A DNA stretch of 44,478 bases from Acidobacteriota bacterium (GCA_028876655.1 JAGWRA010000244.1:1-44478); one strand, 5' to 3'; counted from the stretch's first letter, positions 7,785 to 16,991 are shown. Notes: generated from the sequence alone by a model not told the origin. Numbers and translations: made by a program.

Positions 7785-9137
7785 TCACAGGAACGACAGG
7801 GGATCCAGATCGACCGATTCGGGATCGACGGCTTCGACCACGGCGCGGGGATGTTCGCCGCCCGGGCCGCGCTCCCAGGTGTTGGCGAGCACCGGCTCTT
7901 CCAGCGGCTCGCCCTTCGCGTCCAGCACGACCTTCACCTGCGGGCGGAAGGGGTCGCCGGGATGCTCGGCCGTCACGACGGCGACCTCGTCCGTGCTGAG
8001 CCGGACCAGGTTGCCGACCGGGAAGAGGCCGACGAGGTTCACGAAGCGCTTCAGCAGCGTCTGGTGGAACGCGGGATTGCCCTGTTCGTGCATGATCGCG
8101 CGGATGCGCGCGGTCGGCAGCCCCTCGCGGTAGGGCCGGTTGCTGCGCAGCGCGTCGAAGACGTCGGCGATGCTGACGATGGTCGTGCAGAGGTTCAGCT
8201 GGCGCGCGCCGATGTGCTCGGGATAGCCGCTCAGGTCCTGCTTCAGGTGGTGCTCGAACGCGACGATCGGCGCGAGAGCCGGCATCTCCGGCGTCCGGCG
8301 CAGGATGTGCGCGCCATCGACGACGTGCCGCTTCATGATCTTGAACTCCTCGCCGGTCAGCCGGTCGGGCTTGTTCAGGATCTCGAGCGGCGTGTTCACC
8401 TTCCCGATGTCGTGCATCAGCGCCGCGAAGCCGAACTCGCGCAGCAGCGGCCCCTCGAGGTTCAGCGCCCGGGCCTGCGCCATGGCGAGGGCCGACACGT
8501 TCACCATGTGCGTGAACGTGTAGTTGTCGTAGCGCTTCAGCGCGGTGAGCGCCATCAGCGACGTCCGGTCCTCGTTGACCAGGCGTGCGAGGCTCTCGAT
8601 GATCTTGCGGGCCGACCGCGGGTCGGGCTGTTCGCCGGCCTTCGCCTGGTTCCAGAGCGACTCGGCGGTCTCGACGGCCGTGCGGTACACGCGCCGGGCG
8701 GCCGCGATGCCGACCTGGCTCTCCTCGTCCTCGTCGATGGCGAGCCGGCCGACCGTGATGTGGCGCGCCTCGCGCGCCAGCCGGTCGGCGACCGGCTGGC
8801 GCGAGGTCCGGTCGGCGAGGATCCCGACGAAGGCGCGGAACTCGTCGGCCGAGACCCCGCGCGCGAAGGTGATCTTCTCGATGTCGCGGTCGCGCAGCCC
8901 CCGCACGAAGCCCGCCAGTGAGGCCGACGACTTCGCGAGCCGCACGTCGTCGACCACGACCTCGTCGCCGATGAAGCCGATCGTGACCGTGGGGGCCGCC
9001 TGCAGCGCCTCGGTGCAGGCGGCGCCCAGCGCCGTCACGCCCCGCTGCACCAGCGGGTGCGCCGGCGAGTAGAGCTCGACGGCGCGCAACGCCGCCGCCA
9101 GCCTCCGGACCATCTCGTCAGCGCGCCTGGGCTCCAT
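7785..9137 (-). CDS. HD-GYP domain protein, second gene of HEAT/HD-GYP operon
   Basis: The 450-residue protein is a paralogue of the other HD-GYP protein in the operon, with the same architecture. The N-terminal module (LY at 22-23, HP at 27-28, GDEVVVDD from 57, GVS at 94-96) is followed by an HD-GYP domain with H242-D243 in ALMHDIGKV and H296-H297. The GYP motif is altered: the segment reads HHLKQDLSGYPEH, so the Glu of HHE and the first Gly of GxGYP are both replaced. Metal ligands of the HD core remain, so it may bind or slowly hydrolyse c-di-GMP, or act as a sensor. It starts 3 nt after the upstream HEAT-repeat stop, with GGAGAA seven bases ahead, and ends DLDPLSFL like its sister. Confidence 0.9.
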   Translation of the reverse strand: MEPRRADEMVRRLAAALRAVELYSPAHPLVQRGVTALGAACTEALQAAPTVTIGFIGDEVVVDDVRLAKSSASLAGFVRGLRDRDIEKITFARGVSADEFRAFVGILADRTSRQPVADRLAREARHITVGRLAIDEDEESQVGIAAARRVYRTAVETAESLWNQAKAGEQPDPRSARKIIESLARLVNEDRTSLMALTALKRYDNYTFTHMVNVSALAMAQARALNLEGPLLREFGFAALMHDIGKVNTPLEILNKPDRLTGEEFKIMKRHVVDGAHILRRTPEMPALAPIVAFEHHLKQDLSGYPEHIGARQLNLCTTIVSIADVFDALRSNRPYREGLPTARIRAIMHEQGNPAFHQTLLKRFVNLVGLFPVGNLVRLSTDEVAVVTAEHPGDPFRPQVKVVLDAKGEPLEEPVLANTWERGPGGEHPRAVVEAVDPESVDLDPLSFL

Positions 9138-9140
9138 ACG

Positions 9141-11369
9141 TCAGTTCTCCGGACCGGCGCCCGCCGCCCGGGCGGCCCGCCGCAGCGCGCGATGGCCCGA
9201 TCCGGCGGCCTGGCCGAGCGCCTGGCGCGCGGCGTCGGTGTCGATCCGCCGGAGCGTGTCGACCGCCGTCCGCGCCAGCGTGCGCGTCTTCTTCAGGGCG
9301 AACAGGCTGCGCGCGCGCATCACCGTCTCGACGGCCGGCACCGCCTGATCGCCACCGACGGCGCCGAGCGCGCCGAGCGTCTGCAGCACGATGTCGTGAT
9401 CGGCGCCGAGCGGCTGGCTCTCGTGCAGGATCCGGACGAGCATCGGCACGATCCGGGGATCCGGATCCGTCAGCAGCGCGCCGATCACCGCCTGGCGGAC
9501 CTCGCCCGTGGCCGCCCGCAGCACCGTGTGGAGCGCGCGGGCCGCCGCCGGGTCGTCGATCGCGGCGAGGGCGGCGACCGCCGCGCGGGCGACCTTCGGG
9601 TGCCCGCCGCGGACCAGGCCCTGGAGCAGGGGGACGCCGGCCGGCGCGGCGATCCGCCCGAGCAGGTCGGCCGCCACGACCTGCACCACCCAGCGCGGAT
9701 CGCCGGCGAGCGGCGCCAGACGCGAGACGGCATCGGCGCCGAATCCGGCCGTGAGATCGGCCGCGCGCGTCCAGGTCAGCGTGCGGGCCTCGACGGCGAG
9801 CGCGTCGCGCAGGGCCTCGACCATCGCCGGGCCGATCGCCTGCGCCAGCGCCGTCACCGCCGTCATCTGCCCGGGCGCCAGATCGCCGAGCATCGCCACC
9901 ATCTCGCGCAGCGCCAGCGTGTCGACGATGTCGTCGAGCGCGCGGCGGGCCGCCGCACGCAGCGGGCCGCCGGTGGCCGTGCGTGCCGCCTGCGCCAGCG
10001 CCCCGGTCACCCGCGCCGCCTCGGCATAGTCGCCCGACAGCAGGAGGTCCTCCGCGAGCGCCGCCAGATCCCGGGCCACGTCCGCCCCCTGCGGCGTGTC
10101 ACCTTCGAGGTGGAGGAGATCGATGAGGAGCGTCACCGACAGCGTGCGGACGTTGTCGCGATCGAGCGTCTCGAGCCAGCCGGGCAGCTCGGGCGGCAGG
10201 TCCCGCTCGGCCATGTCCCGGGCACGGGCCGTCACGCCGTCGAGCGTCGTCCGGTACGCCTCGGAGACGTACGGGGTCTCGTCGTAGGAGAGCAGCAGCT
10301 CTTCCATCGACGCCCAGAGCACCTGGAACTGTCCCGTCCGCCCGAAGTCGCTCTCGCTCAGCAGCGATCGGGTGAGGGTCATGACCCGTCGCCGGCGATC
10401 GACGTCGGGGGCGATCGTGTTGAAGACCTCGGCGAGGCGCTCCGACGCCCGCCCCTCCGTGGCCAGGGCGGTGGCCAGCAGCCGGGCGACCTGCATGTCG
10501 TCGAAGGCCGAGGCCAGGCGCCCGACGACCGGCACGACCTCCCCGGCCTCCTCCGTCGAGCGCAACATCTGGACGACGACGTGCGGATCGAGCCGGCTGG
10601 CGGCCTCGCCGAGGTTCCGCATCACCTCGGGCATCCGGTCGGCCGCCATCACCGACACGATCGAGCTGAGGTGGCGGAAGGCGGCGAGCACCGTCGCCGC
10701 CTGCGTGGTGATCATGGGCGACCCGTCGGCCGCGTGGCCCGGCGCCATGACCGCCGCGGCCAGGTCGACGATCTCGAGGGGATCGCCGGCGATCGCCAGC
10801 AGGCGCTGCTGCGCCTGCTCGTCGAACACCTTGCGTCCCTCGACGATGGCCCGCGCGATGGCCTGCCAGACGTCGTCCCGCCGGCGCGGTGCCGCGCCGG
10901 ATTCTTCCCGGTCTTCGAGGACCTTCTGGTAGTCGATCTGCTCGATCGCGATCGAGGGATGGCCGGTGGCCGCCCAGAGGGCGGTGGGGCCGCCGCCGCT
11001 CCGCCGTGCGTCGGCATCGAGCGCGAGCAGGGTCAGCAGGGCGCGCAGCGCCTGGGGCGGCACCTCGCCGGCAAAGGCGATCTGCAGGATGTCGCGATCG
11101 TGCAGGAGGGCGGCGGCCTCGCTGAGCTGCTGCTCGCGGCCGGGGACCGGCAGCCCTTCGACGAGGAGCGAGTCGGGCGTGGCGCTGACGGCGAAGAACG
11201 CCCCGGCCGTTGCCTGCGAGACCGCGTCGGCCAGCCGATCCAGCGAGGACGCCACCGCAGGATGCTCGGGCGGATACAGCGTCCAGTTGCGCGCGGCCGC
11301 CACCAGGGCGCGGGCGAAGGCGGCGACACCGCGGGCCAGTTCGGGGGACAGCTGGGGCGCTTGCGTCAT
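9141..11369 (-). CDS. HEAT-repeat protein with shared N-terminal module (first gene of HEAT/HD-GYP operon)
   Basis: The 742-residue protein is a paralogue of the 739-residue HEAT protein downstream. The N-terminal module has LY at 31-32, HP at 36-37 and DSLLVEG at 66-72. After a helical middle, C-terminal HEAT repeats include RWVVQVVAADLLGRIA, HPKVARAAVAALAAIDD and EVRQAVIGALLTDPD. No enzymatic motif is visible. I chose the ATG at 11369 because the shared module begins directly after it and the upstream frame is low-complexity antisense to the divergent permease. It heads the operon; the 141-bp gap to the divergent nucleoside permease must hold both promoters. Its function is unknown; a scaffold or substrate-sensing role is inferred from repeats and neighbours. 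Confidence 0.85.
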   Translation of the reverse strand: MTQAPQLSPELARGVAAFARALVAAARNWTLYPPEHPAVASSLDRLADAVSQATAGAFFAVSATPDSLLVEGLPVPGREQQLSEAAALLHDRDILQIAFAGEVPPQALRALLTLLALDADARRSGGGPTALWAATGHPSIAIEQIDYQKVLEDREESGAAPRRRDDVWQAIARAIVEGRKVFDEQAQQRLLAIAGDPLEIVDLAAAVMAPGHAADGSPMITTQAATVLAAFRHLSSIVSVMAADRMPEVMRNLGEAASRLDPHVVVQMLRSTEEAGEVVPVVGRLASAFDDMQVARLLATALATEGRASERLAEVFNTIAPDVDRRRRVMTLTRSLLSESDFGRTGQFQVLWASMEELLLSYDETPYVSEAYRTTLDGVTARARDMAERDLPPELPGWLETLDRDNVRTLSVTLLIDLLHLEGDTPQGADVARDLAALAEDLLLSGDYAEAARVTGALAQAARTATGGPLRAAARRALDDIVDTLALREMVAMLGDLAPGQMTAVTALAQAIGPAMVEALRDALAVEARTLTWTRAADLTAGFGADAVSRLAPLAGDPRWVVQVVAADLLGRIAAPAGVPLLQGLVRGGHPKVARAAVAALAAIDDPAAARALHTVLRAATGEVRQAVIGALLTDPDPRIVPMLVRILHESQPLGADHDIVLQTLGALGAVGGDQAVPAVETVMRARSLFALKKTRTLARTAVDTLRRIDTDAARQALGQAAGSGHRALRRAARAAGAGPEN

Positions 11370-11510
11370 GACTGCAACGTGAGCCGTTCGAGGCTGTATA
11401 TCCTTTATCGGCCGATCAAGTCCAGCCGCCGCCGGGTATACTCGGTCGGCGCCCCGAATCCGTGCCGGCCGCGGGCCTGGCGCCGGCCCGGGGACCCGGG
11501 GGAGGGTCGG

Positions 11511-12911
11511 ATGGACGGAGAACTGACGATCGGCGAAGGGGAGGCGGCAGCCGCCCCGGCGGCGGGCTGGCGCCGCCTGCGGCCCGGCCGCCTCAGCCGC
11601 CGCGATCTGATCCTGCTGGGCGCGGCATTCGCCGTGGCCCTCGCGGCGTTCCTCGCCGCCCGCGTGGATGGCTCGCTGCGCCTGCAGTCGGTCATCGGCG
11701 TCGTGCTCATCCTGACGCTGGCCTACGCCGGCTCGGCCGACCGGCAGGCGATCCACTGGCCGACGGTCGGCTGGGGCCTGGGGCTGCAGTTCGCCATCGC
11801 GGTGGTCGTCCTCAAGACGTCCGTCGGACAGCGGATCTTCGAGCGGATCGGCGATCTCATCGGCAGCCTGCTGGGCTTTGCCGACGTCGGCGCCGCCTTC
11901 GTCTTCGGCCCGCTCGGCGACAAGTCGGCGTGGCCGCGGATCATGACCGGCGCGCTCGGGGCCGCCGGCGCGCAGTACAGCACCATCTTCGCCTTCCAGG
12001 TGCTGCCGACCATCATCTTCTTTGCCGCCCTGTCGGCGGTCCTCTACCATCTCGGCGTGCTGCCGGCCATCGTCCGGGCGTTCGCCTGGGGGATGCGCCG
12101 CGTGATGCGCGCGAGCGGGGCCGAGTCGCTGAACGTGGCCGCCAGCGTGTTCATGGGCATGACCGAGGCCCCGCTGACGATCCGCCCGTACCTGCCCGAC
12201 CTGACGCAGTCCGAACTGATGACCGTGATGACCTCGGGCATGGCCCACGTCTCGGGCGGGATGATGGGCGCCTACATCCTGTACGGCATCAGCGCGCGCC
12301 ATCTGGTGACGGCCGTTGTGATGACCGCGCCCGGGACGATCCTCATCGCGAAGATGCTCGTCCCCGAGACCGAGCAGCCGCGCACGATGGGAACGGTGCC
12401 GATCGGGCGGGAGCAGACCGACGTCAACGTCATCGATGCCGCCGGGCGCGGCACGCTGGAGGGCCTGAGCCTGGCGCTGAACGTCGGCGCGATCCTCATC
12501 GCGTTCCTGGCCCTCATCGCGATGGCCAACGCGGTGCTCGGCCTGGCGGGCCTGAGCCTGCAGGAGATCTTCGGCTGGGTCTTCTCGCCGATCGCCTGGA
12601 GCCTCGGCGTCCCCTGGCACGAAGCGGCGACGGTCGGCAACCTGCTCGGCACGCGCATGACGCTGAACGAACTGGTGGCGTACGCCCAGCTCGGTTCGCT
12701 GAAGGGAGGACTCGACGCCCGGACCTTCACGCTGGCGACCTTCGCGCTCTGCGGGTTCGCCAACTTCGGATCGATCGGCATCGAGATTGGCGGCATCGGG
12801 TCGCTCGCGCCCAACCGGCGGCACGACCTGGCGCGGCTCGGCCTGATCGCCATGATGGCCGGGACGCTGGCGAACTTCCTCACGGCCGCCATCGCCGGGA
12901 TCCTGCTCTGA
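11511..12911 (+). CDS. CNT-family nucleoside permease (NupC-like)
   Basis: The 466-residue integral membrane protein belongs to the concentrative nucleoside transporters, which import nucleosides with H+ or Na+. After a charged N-terminus of about 35 residues there are many hydrophobic helices. Diagnostic motifs are present: [13 protein letters not shown] (the G-x-TEAPL substrate-site motif), [20 protein letters not shown], and near the C-terminus [19 protein letters not shown]. The start ATG at 11511 follows GGGGGAGGGTCGG, which contains a good ribosome site; TATACT at 11437-11442 is a possible -10. The stop overlaps the start of the purine nucleoside phosphorylase gene by 1 nt, so uptake and phosphorolysis are genetically coupled. 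Confidence 0.95.
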   Translation: MDGELTIGEGEAAAAPAAGWRRLRPGRLSRRDLILLGAAFAVALAAFLAARVDGSLRLQSVIGVVLILTLAYAGSADRQAIHWPTVGWGLGLQFAIAVVVLKTSVGQRIFERIGDLIGSLLGFADVGAAFVFGPLGDKSAWPRIMTGALGAAGAQYSTIFAFQVLPTIIFFAALSAVLYHLGVLPAIVRAFAWGMRRVMRASGAESLNVAASVFMGMTEAPLTIRPYLPDLTQSELMTVMTSGMAHVSGGMMGAYILYGISARHLVTAVVMTAPGTILIAKMLVPETEQPRTMGTVPIGREQTDVNVIDAAGRGTLEGLSLALNVGAILIAFLALIAMANAVLGLAGLSLQEIFGWVFSPIAWSLGVPWHEAATVGNLLGTRMTLNELVAYAQLGSLKGGLDARTFTLATFALCGFANFGSIGIEIGGIGSLAPNRRHDLARLGLIAMMAGTLANFLTAAIAGILL

Positions 12912-13771
12912 TGGCGTCGAGCGACCTCTTCGATCGCGTGGCCGAGGCGGCGGCCGTCGTCCGCGCCCGGATCCCGGCCTTCCCGGAGGTCGCCGTGGTG
13001 CTGGGGTCGGGGCTTGGCGGGTTCGCCGAACGGTTGACCGGCGGGGTCACGATCCCCTATGCGGAGATTCCGCACTGGCCGCCCGTGTCGGTGGCCGGCC
13101 ACGACGGCCGGCTCGTCGTGGGGGCGGCCGGCGGCACGCGCGTCGCGCTGCTGGCGGGGCGGACGCACCTGTACGAGGGGGCGCAGCCCGAGGAGGTGAC
13201 CTTCGGCGTGCGCGTGCTGGCGACGGCCGGCGTGAAGACGCTGATCCTCACCAACGCCGCCGGCGGCATCAACGCCAGCTATCCCCAGGGGGCGCTGATG
13301 GTCATCGACGATCATCTGAACCTGACCGGCGCCAACCCCCTGGTGGGGCCGCACGACGAGCGGTTCGGCGCGCGCTTTCCCGATATGACCGAGGCCTGGT
13401 CGCGCCGCCTGCGGCGGCTGGCGACCGCGGCGGGCCGCGACATCGGGCTCCTGCTGACGCGGGGCGTGTACGCGGCCGTGCTGGGACCCAGCTACGAGAC
13501 GCCCGCCGAGATCCGCGCGCTGCGGACGCTCGGCGCCGACGCGGTGGGGATGTCCACCGTGCCGGAGCTCCTCGTGGCCCGGCAGATGGGCCTCGAGGTC
13601 CTCGGCCTCTCCTGCATCACCAACGCCGCCGCCGGCGTACGCGCCCAGCCGCTCAGTCACGACGAGGTCGTGGCGAGCGCCGGCCGGACCGCCGACCGGT
13701 TCGCCCGCCTGCTGGAGCGGATCCTGGCGCGCCTGGGCGACGAGACGGAGCCCGCGGCCGCCGAGCCGTGA
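12911..13771 (+). CDS. Purine nucleoside phosphorylase (NP-II / PunA type)
   Basis: This 286-residue cytoplasmic enzyme splits purine (deoxy)nucleosides with phosphate into base and (deoxy)ribose-1-phosphate. Family motifs are the phosphate-binding LGSGLGGF near the N-terminus, [28 protein letters not shown] and [22 protein letters not shown] has the Asn that favours 6-oxopurines (inosine, guanosine); methylthioadenosine phosphorylases carry Asp there. The start ATG overlaps the permease stop (TGATG). The gene is followed by mtnA, which uses methylthioribose-1-phosphate, so a dual role in methylthioadenosine salvage is conceivable but not supported by the Asn. Confidence 0.95.
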   Translation: MASSDLFDRVAEAAAVVRARIPAFPEVAVVLGSGLGGFAERLTGGVTIPYAEIPHWPPVSVAGHDGRLVVGAAGGTRVALLAGRTHLYEGAQPEEVTFGVRVLATAGVKTLILTNAAGGINASYPQGALMVIDDHLNLTGANPLVGPHDERFGARFPDMTEAWSRRLRRLATAAGRDIGLLLTRGVYAAVLGPSYETPAEIRALRTLGADAVGMSTVPELLVARQMGLEVLGLSCITNAAAGVRAQPLSHDEVVASAGRTADRFARLLERILARLGDETEPAAAEP

Positions 13772-13785
13772 CCCGCAGCCGTCAT

Positions 13786-13817
13786 CCCCCAATCCCCAAT
13801 CCCCAATCCCCAACCCC
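13786..13817 (+). repeat. AATCCCC heptamer tandem repeat upstream of mtnA
   Basis: CCCCC is followed by three exact AATCCCC units (13791-13811) and a degenerate AACCCC. The complementary strand is G-rich (GGGGATT), with four G-runs that could form a G-quadruplex. It fills most of the 65-bp gap between the phosphorylase gene and mtnA. The same unit recurs at 16992-17088. Confidence 0.8.
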
Positions 13818-13823
13818 GCCTGT

Positions 13824-13829
13824 TATCAT
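13824..13829 (+). promoter_or_regulatory. -10-like TATCAT exactly 7 bp before the mtnA ATG
   Basis: TATCAT ends 7 bases before the ATG at 13837 and there is no Shine-Dalgarno between them, the layout expected for a leaderless transcript. No convincing -35 is visible because the upstream bases are the heptamer repeat. Confidence 0.4.
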
Positions 13830-13836
13830 TGGACCC

Positions 13837-14898
13837 ATGCTGCCGACGATTGCCCGCACGGGCGAGACCATCGTGATGATCGACCAGCGGAAACTGCCCG
13901 GCGTGGAGCTCTACGTCAGCTGCCACACCGTGGCCGAGGTCGCCCGCGCCATCAAGACGATGGTGATCCGCGGGGCGCCGGCCATCGGCGTGGCGGCCGC
14001 CTACGGTCTGGCGCTCGGCGTGCGGAAGAGCCGGGTCAGCGGGACGCAGAAGCTGGCCGCCGAGTTCTACAAGATCTGCGAACTGATGGCCGCCACGCGC
14101 CCGACCGCGGTCAACCTCTTCTGGGCGATCGACCGCATGAAGCAGACCTTCGCCGCCGGCGCCGCCGCCGGCGAGTCGGTCGACCAGATCAAGGATCGGA
14201 TGGACGCCGAGGCCGGGCGGATCCACGACGAGGACGTCGAGAGCTGCCGCGCGATCGGCCGGCACGGCGGCGCGCTCGTGCCCGACGGCGCCCGCATCCT
14301 GACGCACTGCAACGCCGGCGCCCTCGCGACGGCCGGGTACGGGACGGCGCTCGGCGTCATCCGCGGGGCCGTGGAGCAGGGCAAACAGGTGACCGTGCTC
14401 GCCGACGAGACGCGCCCGTTCCTGCAGGGGGCGCGGCTGACCGCCTGGGAACTCGTGCGCGACGGCATCGACACGACGGTCATCACCGACAACATGGCCG
14501 GGGCGCTGATGCGCCAGGGGCTCGTCGACTTCGTCGTCGTCGGTGCCGACCGGATTGCCGCCAACGGCGACGTCGCCAACAAGATCGGCACCTACACCGT
14601 GGCCGTGCTGGCCCGCGAGCACGGGATCCCGTTCTACGTCGCCGCGCCGGCGTCCACGATCGACCTGGCGACGCCGGATGGTTCGCGGATCCCGATCGAG
14701 GAGCGCAACGCCCGCGAGGTCACGCACGTCGGGCCCACGCGCCTGGCACCGGAGGGGGCGCACGTCCGCAACCCGGCCTTCGACGTCACGCCGAACGCCC
14801 TGGTCGCCGGCATCATCACCGAGCGGGGCGTCTTCCGCGCGCCGTACGTCGAGACGCTCCCATCGGCCGTGCATGGTGATGTGTCAGTCAGCCGCTGA
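13837..14898 (+). CDS. mtnA: S-methyl-5-thioribose-1-phosphate isomerase
   Basis: The 353-residue enzyme isomerises methylthioribose-1-phosphate to methylthioribulose-1-phosphate in the methionine salvage pathway. It shows the eIF2B-alpha-like fold signature: [15 protein letters not shown] near residues 43-57, catalytic Cys158 in [12 protein letters not shown] and catalytic Asp238 in [20 protein letters not shown], plus [19 protein letters not shown]. Length and motifs fit MtnA rather than true eIF2B regulators. The ATG at 13837 was chosen because conserved sequence starts there and a -10-like TATCAT lies 7 bp upstream, suggesting leaderless translation. Other salvage genes (mtnB, C, D) are not in this window. 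Confidence 0.95.
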   Translation: MLPTIARTGETIVMIDQRKLPGVELYVSCHTVAEVARAIKTMVIRGAPAIGVAAAYGLALGVRKSRVSGTQKLAAEFYKICELMAATRPTAVNLFWAIDRMKQTFAAGAAAGESVDQIKDRMDAEAGRIHDEDVESCRAIGRHGGALVPDGARILTHCNAGALATAGYGTALGVIRGAVEQGKQVTVLADETRPFLQGARLTAWELVRDGIDTTVITDNMAGALMRQGLVDFVVVGADRIAANGDVANKIGTYTVAVLAREHGIPFYVAAPASTIDLATPDGSRIPIEERNAREVTHVGPTRLAPEGAHVRNPAFDVTPNALVAGIITERGVFRAPYVETLPSAVHGDVSVSR

Positions 14899-14920
14899 AA
14901 TCGGCACCGTCGTGAATCGC

Positions 14921-14976
14921 AGGATCCGGAGCGTAAGCGACGGCTGCGCGTGGGGGTGGGGCCCCACGCGGACTCA
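14921..14976 (+). repeat. Dispersed hairpin repeat (GTGGGGCCCCAC family), copy 1
   Basis: The unit starts AGGATCCGGAGCGTAAGCGA and ends in the hairpin CGCGTGGGG-(gtgggg)-CCCCACGCG at 14947-14970. A copy at 33517-33570 matches over about 50 bp with three differences. Here the hairpin ends 6 bp before the tsaD ATG, where a ribosome site would be expected. Related shorter copies lie at 30876-30899, 33438-33487 and 26563-26579. Confidence 0.8.
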
Positions 14977-16137
14977 ATGATGCAGATCCTCGGCATCGAG
15001 ACCTCGTGCGACGAGACGGCGGCCGCCGTCGTGGCCGAGACGGACGACCCCGCGCGGCCGTGGGCGATCCGCTCCTCGGTCGTCGCCTCGCAGGTCCCCA
15101 TCCATCGCGAGTGGGGCGGCGTCGTCCCTGAGCTGGCGTCCCGGCAGCACGTGCGCGACATCTGCGGTGTCGTCGAGAAGGCGCTGGAGGAGGCGGACAC
15201 CGGCCTGGACGGCCTCGACGCGATTGCCGTGACGCAGGGGCCCGGGCTGGTCGGCTCGCTGCTCGTCGGCCTGTCGTTCGCCAAGTCGCTCGCGGCGTCG
15301 CGCGGGCTGCCGCTCGTGCCGGTGCACCATCTGGCCGGGCACATCGAGTCGCTGTTCCTGCAGCACGGGCCGCTGCCGCTGCCGGCGATCGTGCTCGTCG
15401 TCTCCGGCGGCCATACGAACCTGTACCGCGTGGATGCCCCCGGCCACTACCACCCGCTGAGCCGCACGCGTGACGACGCGGCCGGGGAGGCGTACGACAA
15501 GGTGGCCAGGCTGCTCGGGCTGGGCTATCCCGGCGGCCCCGTGATCGACCGTCTGGCGAAGCAGGGGAACGATCGGGCCGTCGACCTGCCGATCGCCCGG
15601 ATGACCCACGCCGACCGGAACGCCCCCTTCGACCCGGGCCAGTTCGACTTCAGCTTCAGCGGCGTGAAGACGGCCGTGCTGCGGTACGTGAAGGGGCGCA
15701 CGGCGGGCGAGGCGGCGCGGCAGGCCGGGCGCCGCGGGACGGTGTGGGCCGGTGCCGAGCCCGAGGGGCAGGCGCTCCCGGCGCAGGACATCGCCGACGT
15801 CTGCGCCAGCTTCCAGCGCGTCGTGGTCGAGGCGCTGCTCGATCGGACGTTCGCCGCGGCCGAGCGGTGGCACGCCCGCAGCGTCGGGATTGCCGGCGGC
15901 GTGTCGGCCAACAGCCGCCTGCGCGCCGACGCGGCGGCTCGCGGCGAGGCCTTCGGGTTGCCCGTGTACGTGCCGACCATCAAGCTGTCGACCGACAATG
16001 CCGCGATGATTGCCGCCGCCGGCCTGCGTGCCTTCCGCGCCGGCGTCCGGGCGGACTGGCGCCTCAACGCCGACGCGAGTCTGGACCTGGCGGCCACCAC
16101 CCCGCCTCCTTCGCCATCTCCACACCCCGGGCAATGA
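14977..16137 (+). CDS. tsaD: tRNA N6-adenosine threonylcarbamoyltransferase (TsaD)
   Basis: The 386-residue ASKHA-fold protein transfers the threonylcarbamoyl group to A37 of ANN-decoding tRNAs, working with TsaB and TsaE (not in this window). Motifs: ILGIETSCDETAAAVV at the N-terminus, metal-binding H118 and H122 in PVHHLAGHIESL, VLVVSGGHTNLY, and GIAGGVSANSRLR near the C-terminus. Somewhat longer than E. coli TsaD, with a GC-rich insert around residues 240-265. Two tandem ATGs (14977, 14980) compete. No Shine-Dalgarno is present; the 5' flank is a GTGGGGCCCCAC hairpin repeat. The 3' end overlaps the convergent NUDIX gene by 74 bp. Confidence 0.95.
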   Translation: MMQILGIETSCDETAAAVVAETDDPARPWAIRSSVVASQVPIHREWGGVVPELASRQHVRDICGVVEKALEEADTGLDGLDAIAVTQGPGLVGSLLVGLSFAKSLAASRGLPLVPVHHLAGHIESLFLQHGPLPLPAIVLVVSGGHTNLYRVDAPGHYHPLSRTRDDAAGEAYDKVARLLGLGYPGGPVIDRLAKQGNDRAVDLPIARMTHADRNAPFDPGQFDFSFSGVKTAVLRYVKGRTAGEAARQAGRRGTVWAGAEPEGQALPAQDIADVCASFQRVVVEALLDRTFAAAERWHARSVGIAGGVSANSRLRADAAARGEAFGLPVYVPTIKLSTDNAAMIAAAGLRAFRAGVRADWRLNADASLDLAATTPPPSPSPHPGQ

Positions 16138-16561
16138 CGCGTGTGGCGGCGCTGGTGAGGCCGTAGACGGACAGGTCGTCCGGATCGGCCAGGGCCACGT
16201 CGCTCACATCCGACCCGGCCACCGGCGTGCCGTCCTCCACGCGGCACAGGTAGTCGACGATGACGTACTGATGGCGGATGCGTCCGTCGGCGTCGCGCAG
16301 GATCGGCTCGAAGATTTCGATGAGAGGACCAACCTCCCCCTCGAGCCCGGTTTCTTCCCGCAGTTCGCGGCGAACCGCCTCCCGCAGGGTTTCTCCCAGC
16401 TCCAGTCGGCCGCCCGGCAGGCTCCACTCGCCGGCCAGCGGCTCGAACCGCCGCCGGATCAGGACGACGCGCCGGTCGTGGATGGCGACGGCGCCGACGC
16501 CCGCGATCGGGCGGTCCGGGTAGCGGCGATCCTCGCGCTCCTCGGGTGCCGGCCCGGTCAC
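16064..16561 (-). CDS. NUDIX hydrolase
   Basis: The 165-residue protein has a full Nudix box, [20 protein letters not shown] followed by TGL, at about residues 51-73, matching G-x5-E-x7-REUxEExGU, which binds Mg2+ for hydrolysis of nucleoside diphosphates linked to another moiety. The flanking sequence [24 protein letters not shown] is like ADP-ribose/MutT-type members; the substrate cannot be set from sequence. The start is GTG at 16561, forming a 4-nt GTGA overlap with the stop of the upstream yjbQ-like gene, so the two are coupled. The last 74 bp overlap the end of tsaD on the other strand, an unusually long convergent overlap. Confidence 0.9.
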   Translation of the reverse strand: MTGPAPEEREDRRYPDRPIAGVGAVAIHDRRVVLIRRRFEPLAGEWSLPGGRLELGETLREAVRRELREETGLEGEVGPLIEIFEPILRDADGRIRHQYVIVDYLCRVEDGTPVAGSDVSDVALADPDDLSVYGLTSAATRVIARGVEMAKEAGWWPPGPDSRRR

Positions 16562-16974
16562 GCGACGCCCATCACCTTGACGATCACCCGCTTGCGCCGC
16601 CGGCCGTCGAACTCCGCATAGAAGATCTGCTCCCACGGGCCGAGGTCGAGATCGCCGTTGGTGATCGGCACCATCACCTGGTGGCCCATGATCGTCCGCT
16701 TCAGGTGGGCGTCAGCGTTGTCCTCGCCGGTCTGGTGATGGCGGTAGTCGAGGCCGGCGGGCGCCAGTTGCTCGAGCCAGACCTGGAAGTCCTCGATGAG
16801 GCCGCTCTCCCAGTCGTTCACGTAGACGCCGGCGGTGATGTGCATGGCGGAAACCAGCGCCATGCCGTCGCGGACGCCGGAGGCCTGGACGATCTGCCGG
16901 ACGTCGTCGGTGATGCGGACGAATTCCTGCCGCTTCTGCGTGTGGAACCAGAGGTAGTCGGTGTGGGTGCGCAT
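16558..16974 (-). CDS. YjbQ family protein (UPF0047)
   Basis: The 138-residue protein belongs to the YjbQ/UPF0047 family, a small beta-rich fold that forms trimers; members can have weak thiamine-phosphate synthase activity but the physiological role is unsettled. Conserved stretches include [36 protein letters not shown] and the C-terminal [13 protein letters not shown] followed by [12 protein letters not shown]. His residues in [18 protein letters not shown] and GHQ are the candidate metal ligands. It lies upstream of, and overlaps by 4 nt, the NUDIX hydrolase. Its own upstream region holds the G-rich heptamer repeats. Confidence 0.92.
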   Translation of the reverse strand: MRTHTDYLWFHTQKRQEFVRITDDVRQIVQASGVRDGMALVSAMHITAGVYVNDWESGLIEDFQVWLEQLAPAGLDYRHHQTGEDNADAHLKRTIMGHQVMVPITNGDLDLGPWEQIFYAEFDGRRRKRVIVKVMGVA

Positions 16975-16991
16975 GATGCTTGATGCCTGAC

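Noticed and set aside
9057-11510. Long plus-strand open frame upstream of the nucleoside permease
   Set aside because: It is antisense to the HEAT/HD-GYP genes, rich in Arg/Gly/Ala/Asp with no family motif, and is a high-GC shadow. The real permease starts at 11511.
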